Source of the DNA: DASUPK01 sp035265665 | GTDB lineage: Bacteria; Actinomycetota; Thermoleophilia; Solirubrobacterales; 70-9 | Assembly: GCA_035265665.1 (NCBI GenBank) | Contig: DATFOK010000019.1 | Span: forward strand, 1 to 16,432 | Reading direction: 5' to 3' | DNA length: 16,432 nucleotides | In this document: piece by piece, positions 7,834 to 14,816 of the stretch | How positions within the stretch are numbered: position 1 is the stretch's first letter | Layout of the letters: each line of letters starts with the position of its first letter | Program-made: the position numbers and the translations under genes | The notes under the pieces: model-generated | The model's input: only the letters and a program-made list of their open reading frames with translations | Told to the model about the DNA's origin: nothing | The model's database searches: none

Positions 7834-8471
7834 CAGCCGATCCCCCTCTCGCGCGCCAGCGCGACGATTCGTTGGACGACCTCATCCGGGGTGAGGTCGG
7901 TCGTGTCGATCTCCAGTGACTCGCTCGCCGGCCTGAGCGGGCTGTCCGCGCGTCCTTGATCCCGCCGATCCCGATCCCTGATCGCCCGTTGAACCTCGGC
8001 AACGGGTTCCCCGCTGTCGGCCGCACGGCGCCGGGCTCGCTCGGTCTCGTTCGCCGTCAGAAAGACCTTGAGCGGGGAGTCCGGGCTGACCACGGTGCCG
8101 ATGTCGCGCCCCTCCGCCACGTAGTTGCCCGCGGCGATCAGCTCTCGCTGCCTTTTGACCATCGCCTGCCTGACCTGGGGGTGAACCGAGACCCGCGAGG
8201 CGGCCACCGTCACCTCCGGCGTGCGGATGTCGCCCTCAACGGGCTTGCCATCGAGGCGAATGGTGTCTCCCTCGAAGTCGATGTCGAGGCCCCAGGCGAG
8301 CTCACCGAGCCGCTCGCCATCGTCCGGGTCGAGATCCCGCTCGAGCGTCGCCAGCGCGACGGCGCGATACATCGCCCCGGAGTCGAGGTAGGTGAAGCCG
8401 AGCGCCTTGGCGACGCCCTTCGACACGGTTGACTTGCCGGCCCCGGCTGGCCCGTCGATCGCAATGACCAT
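7833..8471 (-). CDS. cmk: Cytidylate kinase
   Basis: The 212-residue protein phosphorylates CMP and dCMP with ATP in the pyrimidine nucleotide pathway. Visible motifs are the P-loop GPAGAGKST at 7-15, LDSGAMYRA at 29-37, the NMP-binding region R93 onward, and AEGRDIGTVV at 119-128, all typical of Cmk. The ATG at 8471 gives MVIAIDGPAGAGKST, the standard family beginning. No strong Shine-Dalgarno lies at the usual distance. Instead, copies B and C of a repeated element fill the 5' region. It is translationally coupled to der. In many bacteria aroA lies directly upstream of cmk; here a convergent cupin gene separates them. Confidence 0.97.
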   Translation of the reverse strand: MVIAIDGPAGAGKSTVSKGVAKALGFTYLDSGAMYRAVALATLERDLDPDDGERLGELAWGLDIDFEGDTIRLDGKPVEGDIRTPEVTVAASRVSVHPQVRQAMVKRQRELIAAGNYVAEGRDIGTVVSPDSPLKVFLTANETERARRRAADSGEPVAEVQRAIRDRDRRDQGRADSPLRPASESLEIDTTDLTPDEVVQRIVALARERGIG

Positions 8472-8472
8472 G

Positions 8473-8490
8473 ATTAATCGAGTTGCTTCT
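8473..8490 (-). promoter_or_regulatory. Copy C (degenerate) of the recurring element, abutting the cmk start codon
   Basis: Plus-strand ATTAATCGAGTTGCTTCT lines up with copy A (ATTAATCGGGTGGCTCCT) with three differences, and with the same part of copy B. The second arm of the hairpin is not preserved (CAGCTCCCC follows). It lies immediately upstream of the cmk ATG and 30 bp from copy B, in tandem. Confidence 0.35.
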
Positions 8491-8502
8491 CAGCTCCCCA
8501 GC

Positions 8503-8532
8503 ATCAAACGGGTTGCTCCTATCGGAGCACCC
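8503..8532 (-). promoter_or_regulatory. Copy B of the recurring bulged-hairpin element, upstream of cmk
   Basis: Plus-strand reading: ATCAAACGGG, T, TGCTCC, loop TATC, GGAGCA, CCC. It forms the same 9-bp stem with a single bulge as copy A. The pair at the base of the inner stem changes from G-C to T-A on both arms, so pairing is kept. On the cmk sense strand the stem holds AGGAGC, and 11 bases later an ATG opens a five-codon ORF (Met-Leu-Gly-Ser-stop) ahead of cmk. Confidence 0.5.
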
Positions 8533-8580
8533 TCGCATCTACCTCGCATCAGCGTACGGTTTCGCCTCCAGAGCGGCGGT

Positions 8581-8586
8581 TATAGA
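8581..8586 (+). promoter_or_regulatory. Possible -10 box of the cupin gene, giving a near-leaderless transcript
   Basis: TATAGA lies 7-10 bases before the GTG at 8594 and ATG at 8597, the spacing expected when transcription starts at or next to the start codon. No convincing -35 hexamer is seen about 17 bases upstream. No Shine-Dalgarno precedes the ATG, which fits a leaderless message. Confidence 0.35.
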
Positions 8587-8596
8587 GTCCCGCGTG

Positions 8597-8947
8597 ATGG
8601 AGAGCTGGAACCTCAACGAACTCGAAGTTCTGCCCCGCGCACCGCAGGTCCTGGACTCAGAGTCCGAGGGCCGCGCAATCGTCATCAATCTGCCCAAGGG
8701 CGAGCAGCTCCAGGAGCACCAGGTCCACGAACGCGCATGGGTGCTGGTGATCGACGGCAAGGTCGAGATCAACACCCCCGACGGGAAGTGGGCGGCCGGA
8801 GGGACCGGGCTGTTGGCGATCTTCGACCCCGCCGAGCGGCACGAGGTGACGGCGGTCGAGGACTCGCGGATTCTGCTGGTCCTCGCTCCGTGGCCGGGTG
8901 ACGGGCACCCTTCGCTGCAAGCGTCGGATCAGCGCTCAGCCGAGTAG
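8597..8947 (+). CDS. Small single-domain cupin protein
   Basis: The 116-residue protein starts MESWNLNELEVLP from the ATG at 8597; the GTG at 8594 is an alternative. The frame stays open upstream to 8483, but that part runs through the cmk control region and looks non-coding. The core fits a one-domain cupin. Motif 1 is LPKGEQLQEHQVHERAWVLV with an H-x-x-H-E arrangement and then IDGKVEI. Motif 2 is FDPAERHEVTAVEDSRILLV with one His. The metal-site spacing (HQVHE) differs from the canonical HxH(x)3-4E, so metal binding is uncertain. Substrate is unknown. The gene diverges from cmk and converges on aroA, with stop regions overlapping by 12 bp. Confidence 0.75.
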   Translation: MESWNLNELEVLPRAPQVLDSESEGRAIVINLPKGEQLQEHQVHERAWVLVIDGKVEINTPDGKWAAGGTGLLAIFDPAERHEVTAVEDSRILLVLAPWPGDGHPSLQASDQRSAE

Positions 8948-10294
8948 CCCGCGCAGATCCTGCTCGAAGCCGGGATAGCTGACGGCCACCGACTCGAAGC
9001 CGCGAATCTCGACGCCATCACGCGAGGCCAGGCCGGCGACCGCACCGACCATCGCCAGGCGATGATCGCCGCGGGCGTCCAGGGTTCCGCCGCGGAGCCC
9101 GGCGGTGCCGCGGATCGCGAAGCCGTCCGGTCTCGCCTCGATCTCGGCGCCTAGCGCGGCCAGGCCGTCGACGATCCCGGCGATCCGGTCCGACTCCTTC
9201 GCCCGCAGCTCGGCGGCCCCGCTGACGACCGTCTCGCCCTCGGCGAAGCAGCCGAGCAAGGCGACCAGGGGCAGCTCATCGATCGCCGACGGCACGTCCT
9301 CCGCGGTGACGTGGGCGCCGCGAAGGTTCGCGGCACGGACATTGAACCGGGCGATCGGCTCGGGCCCGGGCTCGCGGATCTCCTTGATGCTCACCGCCGG
9401 CATCTCACGGGTCGCGCCTCGCCTCCCTGCTGCGCGCCCTCGCACATCGTGGGCCCCGCCCATCTCGATTCCCATCCTCGAGAGGATCGAGAGCAAGCCG
9501 ATCCGCGCCTTATTGATGCCGACGTCGCGCAGGCTCAACTCGCTTCCCGGCACGATCAGCGCACCGACCAGGAAGAAGGCCGCCGAGGAGAAGTCGCCCG
9601 GCACGGGCACGTCGCCGGCCTCCAGCCGTTCGGTGGGGGCCACCGTGACCTTGCTGCCGTCGCGCCGGATCTCCGCGCCAGCCGCCGCGAGCAGTCGCTC
9701 GGTGTGGTCGCGCGTCCAGAAGGGCTCGCGGACCGTCGTGTTGCCCTCCGCCAGGAGGCCGGCCAGCAGCAGGCAGGACTTGACCTGCGCGCTCGCCACC
9801 GGCATCTCGTAGTCGATCCCGCGCAAGCGGGACCCGCGGATGCGCAGGGGCGGAAGGCGTTCGTCGCGAGCATCGATGTCGGCGCCCATCCGGGTCAGGG
9901 GCTCAGCGATCCGATCGACGGGGCGCCGGCGAATCGATTCGTCGCCGTCGAATGTCCACTCGCCCTCGGCCTGACCCGCGAGCCAGCCGGGCATGAGGCG
10001 GAGCAGCGTCCCGGCGTTGCCGACGTCGATCTCGGCCGGGCGAGGACCGCGCAGACCGATGCCCTCGATCTCGATGAAGAGGCCGCCTTGGTCGTCGGCC
10101 TCACCCTCCCTGACTTCGGCGCCCACCGCCGAGACGGCTCGCAGCGTCGCCCGCGTGTCGGCCGAGTCGAGGTAGCCCGTGATCCTGGTGGGCCCCTCGG
10201 CCATCGCGCCGATCAGCGCGGCCCGGTGCGAGACCGACTTGTCCGGCGGCGGATGGAGCTCGCCGCGCAACGGGCCGGACGGCTCAAATCTCAT
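8936..10294 (-). CDS. aroA: 3-phosphoshikimate 1-carboxyvinyltransferase (EPSP synthase)
   Basis: The 452-residue enzyme joins phosphoenolpyruvate to shikimate 3-phosphate, step six of the shikimate pathway. Signatures in order: PPPDKSVSHR at 15-24, GNAGTLLRLMPGWLAGQ at 92-108, SAQVKSCLLLAGLLAEGNT at 168-186, PGDFSSAAF at 232-240, IDELPL at 338-343 with the catalytic Asp, ELRAKESDR at 362-370, and GDHRLAM at 409-415. The frame stays open far upstream through tyrA, but the ATG at 10294 gives the family N-terminus (MRFEPSGPLRGELHPPPDKS). Its ATGA overlaps the tyrA stop, showing coupling. Residues about 279-303 look like an extra Arg/Gly-rich loop just before the EIREPGPEPIARFNV segment. The protein is otherwise complete. 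Confidence 0.97.
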   Translation of the reverse strand: MRFEPSGPLRGELHPPPDKSVSHRAALIGAMAEGPTRITGYLDSADTRATLRAVSAVGAEVREGEADDQGGLFIEIEGIGLRGPRPAEIDVGNAGTLLRLMPGWLAGQAEGEWTFDGDESIRRRPVDRIAEPLTRMGADIDARDERLPPLRIRGSRLRGIDYEMPVASAQVKSCLLLAGLLAEGNTTVREPFWTRDHTERLLAAAGAEIRRDGSKVTVAPTERLEAGDVPVPGDFSSAAFFLVGALIVPGSELSLRDVGINKARIGLLSILSRMGIEMGGAHDVRGRAAGRRGATREMPAVSIKEIREPGPEPIARFNVRAANLRGAHVTAEDVPSAIDELPLVALLGCFAEGETVVSGAAELRAKESDRIAGIVDGLAALGAEIEARPDGFAIRGTAGLRGGTLDARGDHRLAMVGAVAGLASRDGVEIRGFESVAVSYPGFEQDLRGLLG

Positions 10295-11367
10295 ATTGCC
10301 CTGGAGACGTCGTGGCCGAGCTCGCGCAGTAGGCTCTCGGCGCGCTCCGCCTCCTCGTCGCCGGAGATATAGAGAGTGATCGCCCCAGAGGTCATGTCGG
10401 GAGTGGGATAGAGCGCCATGTCCTCGATGTTGACGCCCGCGCGGCCGAGCTCGAGCGCGACCTCGGCGACGATGCCCGGCCGGTTCGGCACCAGGACTCG
10501 GAGCTCGTGGAGCGGGCCGCCCGCGATCTCGGTCTCGATCAGCTCGCGCCGCCGGCGACCGGCCTGCTCGTGCCAGGCCGCGACCGCGTCGCGGTCGCCG
10601 GAGCGGAGCAGATCGGCCGCTTCGGCTAGCCGGGCGACTACGCCATCGAGCTCTGCCGCGACCGCCTCCCGGTTGCCCGCGAAGATGTCGCCCCAGATGG
10701 CGGGGTTGGCCCCCGCAACCCGGGTGGCGTCGCGGAAGCTCGGGCCGACCTCTGGCAGGTGCTCGGCCTCCTCGTCGAGTGCGGTCGCCGCTTGCGTGAC
10801 GAGCACGTTGGCGAGCACGTGCGGCAGGTGGCTGATCGTCGCCATCAGCCGGTCGTGCGTCTCGGCCTCGATCGCCTGCGGCCGTGCACCGATCTCGGCG
10901 ATCGCGCGCTGGACGCGGTCGTACAGCAGACCGCCCGTCCTCGGTGTCGGAGTGAGATACCAGCGGGCGCCCTCGAAGAGGTCGGCTCGCGCGTTCTCGA
11001 CGCCCGAGGTCTCCGCCCCGGCCAGCGGATGCCCGCCGACGAAGCGACTCTCCGACCCGAGGGCGGCGATCACGTCGCGCTTCACCGAGCCGACGTCGGT
11101 GACCGCGCAATCCTCGCGCGCCGCGTCGAGGGCCTCGGCCGCGAGTCCCGGCAGGGCGGTGACCGGCGCGGCGCAGAAGACGAGCTCCGCCCGCTCGACC
11201 GCAGCCGCGACGCTCTCGGCGGCCTCGTCGACCGCCCCCAGCTTCGCCGCTCGCTCGAGCAGGTCGCGATCGGGATCGAAGCCCGCGACCTCGGCTTCCA
11301 GCCTGCGGCGAGCGGCCAGCCCGATCGAGCCTCCGATCAGGCCGACGCCGAGGACGGCGATTCGCAT
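10291..11367 (-). CDS. tyrA: Prephenate dehydrogenase with C-terminal ACT domain
   Basis: The 358-residue enzyme oxidises and decarboxylates prephenate to 4-hydroxyphenylpyruvate using NAD(P)+, committing flux to tyrosine. The Rossmann motif GVGLIGGS is at 7-14, the substrate-region motif GGHPLAGAE at 111-119, and ISHLPHVLA at 178-186. An ACT domain fills 288-358 (LRVLVPNRPGIVAEVALELG then AGVNIEDM), as in Bacillus TyrA, and suggests feedback control by an aromatic amino acid. Its ATG lies 9 bp after the DAHP synthase stop, and its stop overlaps aroA by 4 bp, so the three genes are probably one transcript. Cofactor preference (NAD or NADP) was not determined. Confidence 0.96.
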   Translation of the reverse strand: MRIAVLGVGLIGGSIGLAARRRLEAEVAGFDPDRDLLERAAKLGAVDEAAESVAAAVERAELVFCAAPVTALPGLAAEALDAAREDCAVTDVGSVKRDVIAALGSESRFVGGHPLAGAETSGVENARADLFEGARWYLTPTPRTGGLLYDRVQRAIAEIGARPQAIEAETHDRLMATISHLPHVLANVLVTQAATALDEEAEHLPEVGPSFRDATRVAGANPAIWGDIFAGNREAVAAELDGVVARLAEAADLLRSGDRDAVAAWHEQAGRRRRELIETEIAGGPLHELRVLVPNRPGIVAEVALELGRAGVNIEDMALYPTPDMTSGAITLYISGDEEAERAESLLRELGHDVSRAI

Positions 11368-11376
11368 CGAGTTAGC

Positions 11377-12471
<1,095 letters not shown>

Positions 12472-12577
12472 CCTGGCTTACCTTCTTTCTACTGGTCTGG
12501 CGAGGGTCCTGGGCTGGAGGTATCGGCGGTGCCATTCGTGCACCAACGACGGGTGAGGGCGCCCGGCGGGTGAATCT

Positions 12578-12612
12578 GCGTCAGCGGCTAAGGGCAGCCG
12601 CCGGCCGGACGC
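12578..12612 (-). promoter_or_regulatory. Hairpin in the DAHP synthase leader
   Basis: Minus-strand arms GCGTC/GACGC (5 bp) enclose GCGGCT/AGCCGC (6 bp) around a GCCCTT loop, with CGGCCG on one side and a single T on the other as internal loop. It lies just downstream of the AT-rich patch and about 107 bases before the start codon. It might act in attenuation or mRNA stability. Confidence 0.35.
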
Positions 12613-12685
12613 CTAGGTAAATCGCCAAAAGTAGAAATACGCATGCGAGGCGGCCGCGGAGCGGCTCAGGAGAGCTGCGGTGTGC

Positions 12686-12725
12686 GTGCCGTGCTGCATG
12701 CGCGCCACATTGAAGCAGACGGCAC
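12686..12725 (-). promoter_or_regulatory. Hairpin just after the four-helix membrane-protein gene
   Basis: Arms GTGCCGT/ACGGCAC (7 bp) and CTGC/GCAG (4 bp) are separated by one bulged base around a 17-base loop. It begins 22 bases after the TAA of the membrane-protein gene. There is no T-tract, so if it ends transcription it is not a standard intrinsic terminator; an RNA processing or stabilising role is equally possible. Confidence 0.35.
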
Positions 12726-12747
12726 ATCACCAGCCCTGCAATCGGCG

Positions 12748-13302
12748 TTACGAGGGAAAGAGCGGCTTCGTCTCGACGGCACGGGCGTCGAGGAGCCGAT
12801 CGGCGTAGCGGATCCATCCGACCACCGAAACCAGCGCGGCGACGCCGCCCACAGCGGCGGCGATGCCGAGGGAGGCGTCGGCGATCGCTCCGAGGGCAAC
12901 GGCGACGGCGGCACCGCCGACGACGGCGTTGATCACGGCGATCGCGCTGGAGAAAGCGAAGATCGGCTTTCGCCCCTCCACGTCCAGGGCCACGTTCTCG
13001 AACACACCCGCGGGGTCGTCGTGCCCCGAGAGCAGGAACAGATCGGCCCGCTCGCCGGCGATCTCCTTGTAGTAGGCGCGGATCCGGTTGATCGCGAGGC
13101 CGTAACGAAAGTCCTCGGCGCCGCACTCGACCAAGCGGACGTAGGTGACTGACCCGAGCACGTAGAGGGTCGGCAACACGGTGAGGGCGAAGACATTGAA
13201 GACGTCGCCGATTCCCGAGAGCTGGGTGATGAACCCGAGTGCCACCAGGCCACTGGACACCGAGAAGACGTAGACCGAGGCGCGGGCGGAGCTCTCGCTC
13301 AT
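12748..13302 (-). CDS. Unrecognised four-helix membrane protein, N-terminus uncertain
   Basis: The 184-residue product has hydrophobic helices at about 9-27, 34-57, 115-137 and 143-163. They form two hairpins around a polar middle segment of about 55 residues that carries RLVECGAEDFRYGLAINRIR and LLSGHDDPAGVFENV. I do not recognise a family with a known function. The only in-frame ATG is at 13302, with a weak Shine-Dalgarno. A far better start (AGGAGG, 5 bases, ATG at 13327) lies in another frame; see findings. The gene sits between hisC and DAHP synthase in an aromatic amino acid block, so a link to transport or sensing of aromatic compounds is conceivable, but only position supports it. Confidence 0.65.
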   Translation of the reverse strand: MSESSARASVYVFSVSSGLVALGFITQLSGIGDVFNVFALTVLPTLYVLGSVTYVRLVECGAEDFRYGLAINRIRAYYKEIAGERADLFLLSGHDDPAGVFENVALDVEGRKPIFAFSSAIAVINAVVGGAAVAVALGAIADASLGIAAAVGGVAALVSVVGWIRYADRLLDARAVETKPLFPS

Positions 13303-13332
13303 CGTCTGCGACCTGCGAATCGCTCATTTGAT

Positions 13333-13338
13333 CCTCCT
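13333..13338 (-). promoter_or_regulatory. Strong Shine-Dalgarno whose ATG is out of frame with the membrane-protein gene
   Basis: On the minus strand AGGAGG is followed by ATCAA and an ATG at 13327-13325, which is ideal spacing. That ATG opens MSDSQVADDERELRPR and then drifts into Arg-rich shadow sequence, while the real membrane-protein frame is shifted by one base. Confidence 0.7.
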
Positions 13339-13350
13339 CGAGTGGCCGTC

Positions 13351-14442
13351 CTAGGCGAGATCGTCGAGCGCCGCCAGGAAACGCTTGTTCTCGGCGCGGG
13401 TTCCGTACGTGACCCTGAGGTGGCCGGGGCCGCCAAGTGGAGTGCCCGGGCGGACGGCCACACCCGCCCTCGCGAGGGACTCGACCACCTCGCCCTCGTC
13501 GAGGTCCCCCAGGTCGATCCAGGAGAAATTGGCCTGTGATTCGGCGGTGGTGAGGCCCATCTCGCGGAGCTCCTCCTCCACGAAGACCCGCTCGATCACA
13601 TTCTTCTCGACACGGTCGGCGACGTCGTCCTGGTGGCGGATCGCCTCGGTCGCCGCCGCCTGGGCGAGCGAGTTCACGCTGAACGGCTGGCGCACCGCGT
13701 CGACCGCGGCCCGGAACTGCGGTGAGCAGAGTGCGTAGCCGACCCGCAGGCCGGCGAGGCCGTGACACTTGCTGAAGGTGCGCAGCAGGACGACGTTCGG
13801 GTGCTTGGCGAGCAGGTCGAGCGTCGTGTCCGGGTCGTCGTTGGTCTGGTACTCGACGTATGCCTCATCGAGGATCAGCGTGGTGCGGTCCGGGACGCTC
13901 TCAACGAAGGCCGCAATCCGGTCCGCCGGGAAGTGGGTGCCGGTCGGATTGTTCGGGTTGCAGACGATCAGCACCTGCGTTGCGGCCGTGACCTCCTCCA
14001 GCATCGCGTCGAGGTCGTGGACGTAGCCGTCCCCGAGCGGGACCCGGATCTCCCTCGCCCCGCAGAGCGGTGCCAGGTACGGGTAGATCGAGAAGGAAGG
14101 CCAGGCGAAGAGGATCTCGTCCCCGGGCTCACAGAGGGCGAGGGCGGCGGCGAGCAGAATCTCGCAGGAGCCGTTGGAGACGGCAATGCGGGCGGGATCC
14201 GTCTCGTGGTGATCGGCGATCGCGCGCCGCAGCGCCCGTGCCTCCGGATCCGGGTAGCGGTTGATATCCGACGCCGCCCTGGCGATCGCGTCGGCGACCG
14301 CCGGATGGGGCGGCAGCGGCGACTCGTTCGAGGCGAGCTTGATCGCGTCGGGAGTCTCCGCATGCGCCTTGGCGTCGTCGAGCGAGGTCCCCGGCTCGTA
14401 GTGCGGGATCCGGGCCAGCTTGTCGGCGAAGGTGACGGTCAT
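13351..14442 (-). CDS. hisC: PLP-dependent aminotransferase, histidinol-phosphate/aromatic type
   Basis: The 363-residue class I/II aminotransferase shows the HisC layout. IKLASNESPLPPHPAV at 34-49 contains the conserved SNE, with NRYPDP at 61-66. SNGSCEILLA is at 89-98, NPNNPTGT at 162-169, LDEAYVEY at 191-198, and TFSKCHGLAGLRVGYA at 222-237, where Lys225 binds PLP. The ATG at 14442 was chosen because the upstream extension is Arg/Gly-rich, runs into the preceding gene, and is not family-like. HisC enzymes of Bacillus transaminate both histidinol phosphate and aromatic 2-oxoacids. Its place beside tyrA, aroH and DAHP synthase, with no other his genes visible, suggests it makes tyrosine or phenylalanine here. 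That is inference, and the exact substrate is not settled. Confidence 0.9.
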   Translation of the reverse strand: MTVTFADKLARIPHYEPGTSLDDAKAHAETPDAIKLASNESPLPPHPAVADAIARAASDINRYPDPEARALRRAIADHHETDPARIAVSNGSCEILLAAALALCEPGDEILFAWPSFSIYPYLAPLCGAREIRVPLGDGYVHDLDAMLEEVTAATQVLIVCNPNNPTGTHFPADRIAAFVESVPDRTTLILDEAYVEYQTNDDPDTTLDLLAKHPNVVLLRTFSKCHGLAGLRVGYALCSPQFRAAVDAVRQPFSVNSLAQAAATEAIRHQDDVADRVEKNVIERVFVEEELREMGLTTAESQANFSWIDLGDLDEGEVVESLARAGVAVRPGTPLGGPGHLRVTYGTRAENKRFLAALDDLA

Positions 14443-14468
14443 CTGCGGCCCATTGTGACCGAGCCGCC

Positions 14469-14813
14469 TCAGGGCAGCGGGCGTCGCATGCGAATCGCCG
14501 GGGCCTTGGCAACCGGATGGACCTCCTCCGCCCCGTCGGCGCTCCACCCGTGGCGCTCGTAGAACGCCTGGGCCGGATGGTTCTCGGTCAGGGTCCAGAG
14601 CGACATCTCGGTGCTGCCGGAGCTCGCCGGGCGGGCCTGGGCCGCCTCTAGAAGGACACTGCCAATGCCACGCCGCCAGTGCTCCGGGTCCACGTAGATC
14701 GCCACGAGCTCCGCCACCCCCGTACCGAGGTCGTCATCCCGCGGCGGCGAGACGACGAAGCAGGAACCGACGATCTCGCCGCCCGTCAGTCCCACCATGC
14801 TGAAGCTCGCCAA
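14469..14813 (-). CDS. N-terminally truncated GNAT acetyltransferase, tandem paralogue
   Basis: This 114-residue frame matches the neighbouring acetyltransferase from about its residue 61 onward. Shared blocks include VAELVAIYV.PE.W at 33-46, LWT..EN.PA.AFYERHGW at 72-90 and VHP at 98-100. The first 60 residues of the fold (beta1 and the first helices, which help form the acceptor site) are missing, and motif A reads RGIGSV rather than Q/RxxGxG/A. It can start at a TTG (14813) or ATG (14798), neither with a Shine-Dalgarno. It is in the same frame as the upstream GNAT gene, separated by that gene's TAG and one codon. It is probably a decaying or domain-only remnant of a tandem duplication; an accessory function cannot be excluded. 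Confidence 0.6.
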   Translation of the reverse strand: MASFSMVGLTGGEIVGSCFVVSPPRDDDLGTGVAELVAIYVDPEHWRRGIGSVLLEAAQARPASSGSTEMSLWTLTENHPAQAFYERHGWSADGAEEVHPVAKAPAIRMRRPLP

Positions 14814-14816
14814 GCT

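Larger units (their letters stand above)
12472..12747 (-). other. 276-bp leader between the membrane-protein gene and DAHP synthase, with two hairpins and an AT-rich patch
   Basis: Read on the minus strand, a hairpin at 12725-12686 comes 22 bases after the upstream stop codon. An AT-rich patch at about 12640-12613 follows (TATTTCTACTTTTGGCGATT), the most likely promoter location in this otherwise GC-rich stretch; no hexamer pair is convincing. A second hairpin lies at 12612-12578, and a short GGTGC/GCACC stem nearer the start codon. There is no T-run after any hairpin, so none is a classical terminator. A 48-residue ORF (12727 to 12581) spans the two hairpins. No T-box or known riboswitch was recognised. 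Confidence 0.4.

Noticed and set aside
10294..11110. Upstream extension of the EPSP synthase frame to 724 codons
   Set aside because: The extension lies in tyrA in another frame and is Arg-rich shadow sequence. The ATG at 10294 with ATGA overlap gives the normal N-terminus.
12686..12725. Intrinsic terminator after the membrane-protein gene
   Set aside because: The hairpin is good but no T-tract follows on either strand.
12472..12747. T-box or aromatic-rich leader peptide attenuator upstream of DAHP synthase
   Set aside because: No T-box consensus, no terminator with a T-run and no short ORF rich in Tyr, Phe or Trp could be found.
12581..13768. 395-codon minus-strand frame across the membrane-protein gene and the end of hisC
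   Set aside because: It is mostly an Arg-rich shadow of two real genes. Only its part near 13327 (strong ribosome-binding site and ATG) and its last 48 codons were kept, as tentative findings.
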